Source: Myxococcales bacterium (GTDB lineage Bacteria; Myxococcota_A; Bradymonadia; Bradymonadales; Bradymonadaceae). Taken from it: DNA of 48,843 nucleotides. Shown here piece by piece: positions 25,722-34,026 of the stretch. How positions within the stretch are numbered: position 1 is the stretch's first letter; each line of letters begins with the position of its first letter. A program made the translations under genes and the position numbers. Where the stretch lies: the NCBI GenBank assembly GCA_007135085.1, contig SLJM01000305.1:1-48843 (forward strand), given 5' to 3'. The notes beneath the pieces were generated by a model. The model was not told where the DNA came from, ran no database searches, and saw only the letters and a program-made list of their open reading frames with translations.

Positions 25722-25805
25722 GACGAACCTCGCGGTCGAAGGATCTTGTGGACCTTGCGAGGTTATTGTCGACGATTTGCCCCCTGGTTTTGCGTAATCG
25801 ACGGG

Positions 25806-25839
25806 AAAAAAGCTGCAGCGATCATGATGATCGCCGCAG
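25806..25839 (-). terminator. Rho-independent terminator after mpl
   Basis: On the minus strand a 13-bp hairpin with one mismatch (CTGCGGCGATCAT / ATGATCGCTGCAG) is followed by GCTTTTTT. It begins three bases after the mpl stop codon and closes the kinase-PilZ-mpl operon. Confidence 0.88.
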
Positions 25840-25841
25840 AT

Positions 25842-27296
25842 TTATTCGCTGAAACGAGCTTTTAGGGCGGTCAGTAATTTTTGGTGAATTCCGCCGAAAG
25901 AAGCGCCGGACAAGCCGACGATGAGGTCGCCGGGTTCGGCTTCGGCGGCCACGGTGGTCACGATATCGTCCACGTCGGGGATCAGTCGGGTCCTGGGGCC
26001 CATGGATTCGATGGTCTTTGCCATCTCGGCTACGTCGACCCGCTCCTCGGCGCTGAGGTTATCCTTCTTCTTGCGCGGGCTCGACAAGATGACCTGATCG
26101 GCCACGGAGAAGGCCGGCGGGTAGAGGTCCTGGAAGACCTTTCGCCGCGACGTATTGCTCGTGGCCTCGAAGAGTGCCCACAGAGTGCGGTCGGGAAATT
26201 GGTCGCGTAGGGCTCGCAAGGTGGCGGCCACCGCCGTGGGGTGGTGGGCGAAGTCGTCGTAGACATCGATGCCGCCTGCGCCGCCGATATATTCCTGGCG
26301 TTTTTTGACGGACTTAAAGCGTGATAGGGCCTCTTTTATGGCGTCGAAAGACAGCCCTTCGTCCATGGCCAGGGCGGTGGCGCCCAGGGCATTTCTCACG
26401 TTGAACTCACCCATGGTGGGGAGGTCGACGGTCCCCAACTTCTCGCCGAGATAGTGAATCTCAAAGCGGGTGCCTCGGCCGGCGCGCTCAATATTGAGGG
26501 CGCGCAGGTCGTTGCCGTCGCCGAGACCAAAGGTCTTTCGTGTGGCCTCCGTATCTTCAGAGACCGCCATGGCCCGCGGGGAGTCGCCGTTGACCCACAG
26601 CGAGCCCTCTTCGGGGAGCATCTTCGACAGCCGCCTGAACACATGCTCCACATCGGCGATATCGTCGTAGATATCGGCGTGGTCGAATTCGATATTGTTG
26701 ATCGTGGCCCGGAAGGGGGCGTAATGCCAGAATTTGGGCACTTTATCGAAATAGGCCGTGTCGTATTCGTCGCCTTCGATGACGAAGGTCTCGCCGTCGC
26801 CGAGGCGGTAATTGGAATCAAAATTGCCGGCGATACCGCCGAGCATAAATCCCGGATCGCGGCCGGCGTCGGTCATGATCCAGGCCAGCATCGAGGTGGT
26901 GGTCGTCTTTCCGTGAGTGCCGGTGATGACCAGGGGGCGACGATCTTCGAAGAAGAAAAAGCGAAGGGCTTCGGGGAGGCTCAGATAGGGAAAGCCCCGC
27001 TCTCTGGTGGCCACGGCGTCGGCGTAGGTGGCGCGACAGACATTTCCGACGATGACCAGATCTGGATCCCAGTCCAGGTTGGCCTCGTCGTAGCCGATCA
27101 TGATCTCGATGCCCCGATCGGCGAGCCAGGTGCTCATCGGCGGATAGGCGTTGGCGTCGGAACCGCGCACCGTATAGCCCCGTTCGGTGAGCATCGCTGC
27201 CAGACTACCCATGGCAGTGCCGCAGATGCCGATAATATGAATGGTCTCAATTTTTTTTGGAAGATCTGGAAAGGGCCGCTTGTCGGGGGCGGTCAT
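25842..27296 (-). CDS. mpl: UDP-N-acetylmuramate:L-Ala-gamma-D-Glu-meso-DAP ligase (Mpl)
   Basis: The 484-residue Mur-ligase family enzyme recycles the cell-wall tripeptide by joining it to UDP-MurNAc with ATP. The N-terminal Rossmann motif is HIIGICGTAMGSLA (20-33) and the ATP loop is GTHGKTTTT (126-134). The Mpl-type block FVIEGDEYDTAYFDKVPKFW separates it from MurC, followed by NIEFDHADIYDD, the carbamylated-Lys/Mg region. The C-terminal domain has DDFAHHPTAV and LFEATSNTSRR. Length is normal. It is the last gene of a three-gene operon behind a Ser/Thr kinase and a PilZ-domain protein; its ATG overlaps the PilZ stop by four bases, and a strong terminator follows. Confidence 0.95.
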   Translation of the reverse strand: MTAPDKRPFPDLPKKIETIHIIGICGTAMGSLAAMLTERGYTVRGSDANAYPPMSTWLADRGIEIMIGYDEANLDWDPDLVIVGNVCRATYADAVATRERGFPYLSLPEALRFFFFEDRRPLVITGTHGKTTTTSMLAWIMTDAGRDPGFMLGGIAGNFDSNYRLGDGETFVIEGDEYDTAYFDKVPKFWHYAPFRATINNIEFDHADIYDDIADVEHVFRRLSKMLPEEGSLWVNGDSPRAMAVSEDTEATRKTFGLGDGNDLRALNIERAGRGTRFEIHYLGEKLGTVDLPTMGEFNVRNALGATALAMDEGLSFDAIKEALSRFKSVKKRQEYIGGAGGIDVYDDFAHHPTAVAATLRALRDQFPDRTLWALFEATSNTSRRKVFQDLYPPAFSVADQVILSSPRKKKDNLSAEERVDVAEMAKTIESMGPRTRLIPDVDDIVTTVAAEAEPGDLIVGLSGASFGGIHQKLLTALKARFSE

Positions 27297-28231
27297 TCGC
27301 TCTCCTTGGTTGCATTCTCGTCGTCGTCGAGAACTTCTTCCTCCTCGGCGTCTTCTTCGGCCTCCGAGGCTTCTTCGGCGAGGACTTCGGCCTCACTCTC
27401 CTCGATGGGAGTACTTTCGAATTCCAGGTCATCTTCGTCGAGGGAGATGCCCGATTCTTCCTGGAGGTCCATCGCCGGGGTCTCAGCCCCGGGGGTGGGT
27501 AAATCCGGAGGCGGAGGCGACCCATCCTGCGCGGGAAGGGGCTGGCTGGGGGGGCGGGGCGCATCGGGGATTGGACCGCCCAGAAATTCCTCTAATTCGC
27601 TGGTGTCATCGGGCAGGATCAGCCGAACCTGCAGGCCTCGCTCTTTGATCGTGCCTTCCACTGCTTTTTTGACGACCGCCGTGAGGGTAAAATCCTCTTC
27701 CTGTACTGGATGAGAGATGATGCAGTCGACCTCGCTGCCCTCGGGGGCCAGCTCCGGGGTGCGCACGAAGAGCACGCCCCGGGGAAGGTCGACGGTGCGA
27801 AATCGCTCCAGGACTTCCCGGGAGGGGATGCGAATGCGAATGTCGGGGCGCAGCGACTCCTCAATGGCCTTTAGAGCGTCCGGATCTTTTTCGTAGAGAG
27901 CGTCGACGAAATCGCGCCAGCGCTTGCGGGTTTGCTTGCCCAGCGAAAAGAGCTGGATGCCCATGCCCGGTTGACCTCCCCGCTCGGCGGCGTCGGTAGC
28001 GTTGACCGTATGGGCCACCAGGCCGAGCATCTGGAGTTCGTCGTCCGTGCCGGGCAGGCGGGCTCGAAATCGGATCAATTTGCGCAGGGGCAAGGGGTCG
28101 CGGCGAACGATGAAGACTCCCTCGTAGGAGGCATCGCGAGTCTTGCAGGGGACGTCACCGTCGACAGTCTGTAAAAAGACCCGGAGAGTGACGTCGACGC
28201 GGGGGGCTAAGCGGTCGCTGGCTGAGGGCAT
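27293..28231 (-). CDS. tandem PilZ-like domain protein with acidic tail
   Basis: The 312-residue cytosolic protein has two PilZ-like domains. The first (about 5-100) starts RLAPRVDVTLRVFLQ with DASYEGVFIVRRDPLPL. The second (about 132-220) starts IRIPSREVLERFRTVDLPRGVLFVRTPEL. PilZ domains usually bind c-di-GMP through an RxxxR and D/NxSxxG pattern. Here the first has RVDVTLR and DASYEG, which fits partly, while the second lacks the Ser-Gly pair and may be non-binding. Residues 225-312 are Pro-rich and then almost all Glu/Asp. ATG 28231 with CCGAGG upstream was preferred to TTG 28252. It sits between the kinase (24 bases) and mpl (four-base overlap). Confidence 0.75.
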   Translation of the reverse strand: MPSASDRLAPRVDVTLRVFLQTVDGDVPCKTRDASYEGVFIVRRDPLPLRKLIRFRARLPGTDDELQMLGLVAHTVNATDAAERGGQPGMGIQLFSLGKQTRKRWRDFVDALYEKDPDALKAIEESLRPDIRIRIPSREVLERFRTVDLPRGVLFVRTPELAPEGSEVDCIISHPVQEEDFTLTAVVKKAVEGTIKERGLQVRLILPDDTSELEEFLGGPIPDAPRPPSQPLPAQDGSPPPPDLPTPGAETPAMDLQEESGISLDEDDLEFESTPIEESEAEVLAEEASEAEEDAEEEEVLDDDENATKESE

Positions 28232-28255
28232 GGCGTGAACCTCGGGGGGCAATAA

Positions 28256-30331
28256 TTACCAGGAGGAGTCATCGTCGGCTTCATCGCCGGCTCGGTCGGG
28301 CGGCCGGGGTGTATCGTTGCTGTCTCGGTCGGATTCTGAACTCACCTCTTCGTCTGCGCCGTCGGCGCCGTCGTCGTCGGTGCTGCCGCGAGTCCCCGGA
28401 CGGGTGGGGGCGGGAGGGGTATAAAATTGGGGCCGGTGCTCGATGGTGTCCGGCTCGTCTTCCAGGGTGGGCGTGCCGTCGTATCGGCCGATGGCCCGGG
28501 TGGAGGCCTCGATCATATCGGCGATGACCCCGGAGAAGTCTTTATTGAGCTCCGTCGTCGGCGTCGGTTCGTACTCGATGCCCGGGGTGGGCTCGAACAT
28601 CCAATTGGGGTCACCTCGTAGATAGGAGGTGATCTGTCCCGGCAGGGCAAAGGCCATGACCACCGTGATGGCCGCCGAGATAATGGCCGTGCCGATGAAG
28701 ACACGGGCCACTCGGTCCCCCGTTTTTTCGACGACCTCGAAGCGCTCCTTCTGGCTGTTTTCGCCGAGGGCGGTGAACAGAGGCACGGCGATGGCCACGG
28801 CGGCGGCGATGGCGATGCGGATCTTGCCCTCCACGAATTCGCCGACCATGGCGCCGAGGACGATAAAGGCGGTGTACAGAAAAAAGGCTGCAAGAAGGCC
28901 GAGAAAACACAGCTTTGCCGTCCCCAGGGCGATCATGAGCGCCGATTCCTCTTCCTCGACAGGGACCCCCGCCGGGGTTGGTGCTTCATCTTTTTCTTCC
29001 GGCTCTGGCTCGACGGCGAATGGCGAGGCTTTGGCGTCTGGTGCCGGCGGCAGATCCGTCGACGGAATGCCGTAGAGGTTGCTCTCGCTTCGATAGTCGA
29101 GCTGATTTCCCACGACGGCAAAGTCGTCGCCCTTGGCCGGATCGGGGAAGACCTCGACGCCGGTCTCGCTTCGCTCGGCCAGATCCTGGGGGTCGAATTG
29201 ATTTTCAAACCAGGCGGCGTCATCGGGGGTCGACGGTCCGGCGCGCTCGTGCTCGCGCACTGACAATCCGGCGGCGACCTGAGCTCCCGGGGTCTGGCGG
29301 TGGGAGGTCTGGTGGGGGGTGTGGGATTGTCCGGGATGAGAATCGCTGGAGAGTCCGGCCGGCACCGCCGATCGCGAGACCGCCGAGAAACGACCGCTGG
29401 TGGCCAGGAATTCGCGGGCCGGCGCGCCTGTGTTTTGGCTCAGCTTCTGGGCCGTATCGTCGATGGCCTCGGCAAATTCACGACCCGAGCTAAACCGCCG
29501 GGCCAGAGATTTGTCGGTGGCCCGGCGGATGAGCTGCTGGACGACCGGGTGCAGGGCGTGGAGGCTGGGAAGTCGGAGGGGCTCGGGGCTTATCTGTTGG
29601 CTGATGAGGGCCATCGTCGTGTCGCCCTGAACGGCGGGCTCACCGACGAGCATCTCGTAGAGCATCAACCCCAACCCGTAGAGATCGCTTGCCGGGGTGA
29701 GGTTTTCGCCGCGGACCTGCTCGGGGCTCATATAGCGGGGGGTGCCGATGAGGGCCCGCTGGCCCTCGGGGACGCTCGAGCGGGTCAGATCGACGTCTTC
29801 CTTGCTGTTGAGCAAGTGGGCCACTCCGAAGTCGAGGACCTTGACGTAGTCGTCGTCAGCCTCCAGATCGGTGAGCATGATATTGGCGGGCTTTAAGTCA
29901 CGGTGAATGATCCCGTGCTTGTGGGCCTCGGCCAGAGAGCCGGCGATCTGACGGCATAGACCCAGGGATCGAAGGGGCTCCTGGGCTCCTTGTCGCTGCA
30001 GTAGTGCCTTGAGGGTCTTGCCCTCCACGAACTCCAGGACCATATAGACCATGCCCTGCATGGTCTCACCATAATCGTGGATGGTCACCGTATTGGGGTG
30101 GCGCAGCTTGGAGATGATCCTGACTTCCCGTAAAAAGCGCTGTCTGGCGCTGGGGTCGTGTTCGCCCACCCCCGGTTTTAGGACCTTGAGGGCCACCGGG
30201 CGGTCCATGGAGAGCTGGTGGGCCAGATAGACCACACCGAAGCCGCCACGGCCGAGTTCTCGGACGATGCGGTATTTGCCCTCAAAGACATGACCTTCAT
30301 CGAGGTCTTGATTGGCGTCCGGTGCAGGCAC
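28256..30331 (-). CDS. Ser/Thr protein kinase with membrane segments (PknB-like), operon head
   Basis: The 691-residue kinase has a complete N-terminal Hanks domain (about 19-285): GRGGFGVV, Lys49 in VALKVL, HRDLKPAN (143-150), DFG 167-169 and SPEQ. A long Ser/Pro-rich linker spans about 300-450. Three or so hydrophobic helices follow near 457-560 (LMIALGTAKLCFLGLLAAFF, then IRIAIAAAVAIAVPLFTAL and VFIGTAIISAAITVVMAFAL). After these the C-terminal part of about 120 residues, rich in Thr, Pro and Asp, might be on the opposite face of the membrane. It starts with GTG 30331. It is the first gene before PilZ and mpl, and divergent from the XPB gene. Confidence 0.88.
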   Translation of the reverse strand: MPAPDANQDLDEGHVFEGKYRIVRELGRGGFGVVYLAHQLSMDRPVALKVLKPGVGEHDPSARQRFLREVRIISKLRHPNTVTIHDYGETMQGMVYMVLEFVEGKTLKALLQRQGAQEPLRSLGLCRQIAGSLAEAHKHGIIHRDLKPANIMLTDLEADDDYVKVLDFGVAHLLNSKEDVDLTRSSVPEGQRALIGTPRYMSPEQVRGENLTPASDLYGLGLMLYEMLVGEPAVQGDTTMALISQQISPEPLRLPSLHALHPVVQQLIRRATDKSLARRFSSGREFAEAIDDTAQKLSQNTGAPAREFLATSGRFSAVSRSAVPAGLSSDSHPGQSHTPHQTSHRQTPGAQVAAGLSVREHERAGPSTPDDAAWFENQFDPQDLAERSETGVEVFPDPAKGDDFAVVGNQLDYRSESNLYGIPSTDLPPAPDAKASPFAVEPEPEEKDEAPTPAGVPVEEEESALMIALGTAKLCFLGLLAAFFLYTAFIVLGAMVGEFVEGKIRIAIAAAVAIAVPLFTALGENSQKERFEVVEKTGDRVARVFIGTAIISAAITVVMAFALPGQITSYLRGDPNWMFEPTPGIEYEPTPTTELNKDFSGVIADMIEASTRAIGRYDGTPTLEDEPDTIEHRPQFYTPPAPTRPGTRGSTDDDGADGADEEVSSESDRDSNDTPRPPDRAGDEADDDSSW

Positions 30332-30454
30332 TCGGCTAGACTCGCTGTGGCGGTCGCATTAAGGTCGACTCCCGGCGGCGGGGTGGCTTGATTTTCCGTC
30401 CTCAGAGGTCGCCGCTGGGAGGCTCGATAGTCGCTGTCGCTCAGGCTATCAACG

Positions 30455-31915
30455 GTGGTGGTCGAGGTCAATCGCGACGGACCCCTCAACTGGAAGGTCA
30501 TGGACGATTCAACAGCGCTCTTTTTGGGGGACCGATTCGATGCGCCACGAGGGCGGGTCATTCTTCGCTTTGAGGAGGGGACTCTGCTGGCCGACGGGCT
30601 CGACAAAGAGGGGGCGGCCGGCACGGTATGGATATTTGACGAGCGGGTCGACGCCTGGCGTTGCCCGGCCTATCGATATCGGCGGGCCCTCGGCGAATTA
30701 TTGAAGGCAGGCTGGGAGGTCGAGGATCGGGCGCGGGCTTACGGGGCGTTGGAGGGTGAGCTTCGACGACCTTTTCGCCCCTTTGAGCATCAAAGCCAGG
30801 GGCTCGAGGCCTGGAAGAAGGCCGAACGACGGGGGGTGGTGGTGTTGCCCACCGGTTCGGGCAAGAGCTATCTGGCGGCTTTGGCTATCGACGAGGCCCG
30901 GCGATCGACGCTGGTGATCGTGCCCACCATCGATCTGATGACCCAGTGGGTGGGTAATCTCGAAGAGGCCTTCGGCGGCCCCATCGGAATGCTCGGCGGG
31001 GGCTACCACGAGGTGGAGCCGATCACGGTGTCCACCTACGATTCGGCGGCGATCCATATGGGGCGTCTCGGCGATCGGTTCGGGTTGCTCGTCTTCGACG
31101 AGGTTCATCATCTGCCTGGCGAGGTCTATCGACAGGGGGCCAGGCATAGTATTGCCCCGTTTCGGCTGGGGTTGACGGCCACACCGGAGCGGGCCGACGG
31201 CAGTCACCGCGACTTCGACGACCTCGTAGGCCCCATCGTCTATCGAAAATCGATTAAAGAGCTCAGCGGTCATATCCTGGCGGATTACGAGGTGCGCACC
31301 ATGGAGGTGGCCATGAACGACGCCGATCGGCAGATCTACGACGACGCCCGCGCCGTCTACCGAGGATTTGTCGAGGGCAACGGGATTCGTCTGGGCGGCC
31401 TGCACGGATGGCGGCGATTCCTGGCGGCGACCAGCAGGTCAGATGAGGGACGGCGGGCCCTAAAGGCATATCATTTGCAGAAGCGAATGGCCCTGGTTCA
31501 CGACGAAAAATTATCGTTGATGTACGAAATCTTGAGCCGCCACCGCGATGAGCAAACCTTGATCTTTACCAACGAAAATGCCTCGGTCTACGAGATCAGC
31601 GAGGCACTTTTATGCCCGGCGATCACCCACGAGACGCGTGTGAAAGAGCGGCGTGAAATCCTGCAAAAATTTCGACAGGGGCAGTATCGGCTGCTGGTGA
31701 CCAGCAAGGTTCTAAACGAAGGCGTCGATATCCCTGAAGCCTCAGTGGCGGTTATCCTCGCCGGTTCGGGCAGCGTTCGCGAGCACGTCCAGCGCCTGGG
31801 TCGGATCTTGAGGCGCGCCGAGAATAAGAAGGCCATTTTATACGAGCTGGTCACCGTCGATTCCGTGGAGTCTCATGTGAGCCGAAGGCGACGGGAGCAC
31901 GATGCTTACCAGTGA
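30455..31915 (+). CDS. XPB/Rad25-family DNA helicase
   Basis: The 486-residue superfamily-2 helicase of XPB (Rad25) type has a short N-terminal damage-recognition-like domain (about 1-100), the Walker A PTGSGKS (132-138), the XPB-type DEAH variant DEVHH (215-219), TATPERADG (241-249), where archaeal XPB has the RED motif and here Arg-Ala-Asp is seen, a helical thumb-like insertion (about 285-350), and a second RecA lobe ending QRLGRILRR. XPB unwinds DNA in nucleotide-excision repair and transcription in archaea and eukaryotes. Bacterial copies are known but scattered. GTG 30455 is uncertain; GTG 30458 or ATG 30500 are alternatives. The Bax1 gene starts 14 bases before this stop. Confidence 0.9.
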   Translation: MVVEVNRDGPLNWKVMDDSTALFLGDRFDAPRGRVILRFEEGTLLADGLDKEGAAGTVWIFDERVDAWRCPAYRYRRALGELLKAGWEVEDRARAYGALEGELRRPFRPFEHQSQGLEAWKKAERRGVVVLPTGSGKSYLAALAIDEARRSTLVIVPTIDLMTQWVGNLEEAFGGPIGMLGGGYHEVEPITVSTYDSAAIHMGRLGDRFGLLVFDEVHHLPGEVYRQGARHSIAPFRLGLTATPERADGSHRDFDDLVGPIVYRKSIKELSGHILADYEVRTMEVAMNDADRQIYDDARAVYRGFVEGNGIRLGGLHGWRRFLAATSRSDEGRRALKAYHLQKRMALVHDEKLSLMYEILSRHRDEQTLIFTNENASVYEISEALLCPAITHETRVKERREILQKFRQGQYRLLVTSKVLNEGVDIPEASVAVILAGSGSVREHVQRLGRILRRAENKKAILYELVTVDSVESHVSRRRREHDAYQ

Positions 31916-33098
31916 TCTCTTGAGGGTGATAAAACGAAAGGGGAAGATCCGACCGCGCTATCTGGACGTGGACGACGCCAAAGCGCGCGAGCGGGCTACC
32001 ATGCTGGTCGATATCTTCGAGAGCCACCGGGGAAAGCCGCAGGGGATTATTGGCGAGAAGGTCGAGCGCGCCATCGGCCACGGGACCGATTTTCTGATCT
32101 GGCGAGGGCTGGCGAAACTCCTATACGACCGAAGCGAATTCGACGTGGATTCCCCTCATAAACCGGAAGAGGTGCGTCAGGCGGTCTTCGATATGGCATT
32201 TGAGGCCGGCAATCCGAGCGACGAGGCGGGGAGGGCGGCTATTCTCGATGCAGCGGGGCAGCGTCTCGAGATGAGCGCCGACGAATGCGAAAAAGCGCTC
32301 TACGCCGACCTGGAAGAGCGACAAGTGTTGAGCGAATTCAAATCCATCGAGCCCCAGGCGCTGCTCCACCGCTATAATCTGGCGCTGGCCCAGGCCGTCT
32401 TATATCGGGCGAAGTCGATGCTGATCCGCCTGGACGCTCCCGACTCCAATCAGCTTCGTCTTTTATTTCAGATGCTCAAATTCCACCGGCTCATGCACCG
32501 AACTCGGCGCGACGGCGAGGGTTTTATCATCGAGGTCGACGGGCCGGGAAGTCTGTTCAAGAGGGGGCGCAAATACGGCCTGGAGATGGCGAAGTTTTTG
32601 CCGGCTCTGCTGCACCTTTCGAAGTGGTCGATGGCAGCCCAGATCGAGTGGGATGACCGGGAGTTTCTCTTCGAGTTGGACCAGGATTCGGGGCTGGTTC
32701 CCCACACCCGGGCCCGAGGCCAATGGGTGGCCGAGGAGGAGCGGTGGTTCGAGGAGCGATTTCCCCAAAAAGCCCCCGACGGTTGGAGCCTGGAGCGCCG
32801 CGGTCAGGTCGTCGATCTGGGCGATAACCAGGTGCTGGTCACCGATTATGTGATCACCACCGACGACGACCGCGAAGTCTGGGTCGAAATCGTCGGCTTC
32901 TGGCGCCTGGGCTACCTTCGCCGCAGGCTCGATATGCTGGCAGAATTGGAGCTCGAAACCCCGGTGGTGCTCGTGGTCAGCGAGCGCTTGAAGACGGACC
33001 GACAGAAGCTCGAGGATTCTCCGGCGGGGCTGGTCTTCTTCAAGGGGGTGATCCTCGTCGACAAGGTCGTCGAGGCAGCGCGTGGGGTGTTGGGGTGA
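31902..33098 (+). CDS. bax1: Bax1 (DUF790) nuclease, XPB partner
   Basis: The 398-residue protein fits the Bax1/DUF790 family. An N-terminal alpha-helical domain (MLTSDLLRVIKRKGKIRPRY) leads to a C-terminal nuclease-like region with the family signature WVEIVGFWRLGYLRRRLDML (W327 to about 346) and LVVSERLK. In archaea Bax1 binds XPB and cuts 3' of a DNA bubble, giving an XPB-Bax1 excision-repair machine. Overlap with the XPB gene by 14 bases and GGGAG before ATG 31902 show coupling. No other nucleotide-excision gene is adjacent. Pcm follows after 119 bases and is probably separate. Confidence 0.9.
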   Translation: MLTSDLLRVIKRKGKIRPRYLDVDDAKARERATMLVDIFESHRGKPQGIIGEKVERAIGHGTDFLIWRGLAKLLYDRSEFDVDSPHKPEEVRQAVFDMAFEAGNPSDEAGRAAILDAAGQRLEMSADECEKALYADLEERQVLSEFKSIEPQALLHRYNLALAQAVLYRAKSMLIRLDAPDSNQLRLLFQMLKFHRLMHRTRRDGEGFIIEVDGPGSLFKRGRKYGLEMAKFLPALLHLSKWSMAAQIEWDDREFLFELDQDSGLVPHTRARGQWVAEEERWFEERFPQKAPDGWSLERRGQVVDLGDNQVLVTDYVITTDDDREVWVEIVGFWRLGYLRRRLDMLAELELETPVVLVVSERLKTDRQKLEDSPAGLVFFKGVILVDKVVEAARGVLG

Positions 33099-33217
33099 GG
33101 AGAGCCAGCGTCCGGTATTGGGCGTGAGGTGGTGAGAATTCTTGGAGTATCGGGGAGAGCGCATAAGTTTGGCGTGCAAGCAGACGTAATCGGGAGTCGT
33201 AGAGCCCGGGAGTAGGC

Positions 33218-33886
33218 ATGGATTACGAGCACGCACGGCAGCGGATGGTTCGCTATCAGGTCAAGGGTCGGGGCATCCGCGATTTGTCCCTTCTGGCGGC
33301 GATGGGGGATGTGCCGCGAGAGGAGTTCGTGGCCGAGCAATTTCGGCCCGCTGCCTATCGGGACGGGCCGATTCCCATCGGCTATGGTCAGACCATCTCG
33401 CAGCCCTATGTGGTGGCCTTGATGACCAATGCCCTTCGCGTCAGATCGGGGGATAAGATCCTGGAGGTCGGTACGGGATCGGGTTATCAGGCGGCAGTGC
33501 TGGCCTCGATGGGGGCCACGGTCTTTACCATTGAGCGGCAGGTGCCGCTGGCCGAACAAGCTCGGCAGACCCTGGAGCGCCTGGGTTATGACCAGGTCAC
33601 GGTGCGGGCCGGCGACGGTAGCGTGGGGTGGGCTGAGGAGGCGCCTTTCGATGGGATTTTGGTGGGCGCTGCAGGGCCGACGATTCCCACGCCGCTGCTT
33701 CAACAACTCAAAGAGGGGGGGCATCTGATCATCCCCGTCGAAGAGCACAAGGGAATGCAGAAATTATTGCGTATCACCCGGCGGGACGACGGCCGCTACG
33801 ATCGCGAAGAGCTCGGCGAGGTGGCGTTCGTGCCCCTCATTGGCGAAGAGGGCTGGGAACCGGAGCATAGGGGATATTGGCAGTAG
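33218..33886 (+). CDS. pcm: protein-L-isoaspartate O-methyltransferase
   Basis: The 222-residue SAM-dependent enzyme repairs isoaspartyl residues in damaged proteins. The N-terminal segment RQRMVRYQVKGRGIRD, DVPREEFV, the loop AYRDGPIPIGYGQTIS, the SAM motif ILEVGTGSGYQAAVLA, and ILVGAAGPTIPTPLLQQL with GGHLIIPV are all typical of PIMT. Length is normal. The start at ATG 33218 has GGGAGTAGGC upstream. It is in the same direction as XPB-Bax1, 119 bases after it. A separate promoter is likely but no clear one was found. Confidence 0.94.
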   Translation: MDYEHARQRMVRYQVKGRGIRDLSLLAAMGDVPREEFVAEQFRPAAYRDGPIPIGYGQTISQPYVVALMTNALRVRSGDKILEVGTGSGYQAAVLASMGATVFTIERQVPLAEQARQTLERLGYDQVTVRAGDGSVGWAEEAPFDGILVGAAGPTIPTPLLQQLKEGGHLIIPVEEHKGMQKLLRITRRDDGRYDREELGEVAFVPLIGEEGWEPEHRGYWQ

Positions 33887-33916
33887 ATCGAGCAGTATAC
33901 CAAGTTCGCCTCGACG

Positions 33917-33946
33917 TTGACGGTGCCCGACGGCTGCGAATATACT
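33917..33946 (+). promoter_or_regulatory. candidate sigma70 promoter before the PEGA kinase
   Basis: TTGACG (33917-33922) and TATACT (33941-33946) each match consensus at five of six positions with an 18-base spacer. The start would be about 33953, giving a leader of roughly 75 bases to the TTG start of the kinase at 34027. It is the best sigma70-like promoter seen in the window. Confidence 0.6.
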
Positions 33947-34026
33947 CCGGTCTCGTAACGGGATCGCGGCAAATATCTTATTGAGTCCTGAAATTTGTCG
34001 CCGTCAACACCTGTCGAGGGCCCGGT

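Noticed and set aside
26454-27713. 419-residue plus-strand ORF antisense to mpl and the PilZ gene
   Set aside because: Mpl motifs on the minus strand are unambiguous. The antisense product is rich in Ser and Gly, has no domain and crosses a gene boundary.
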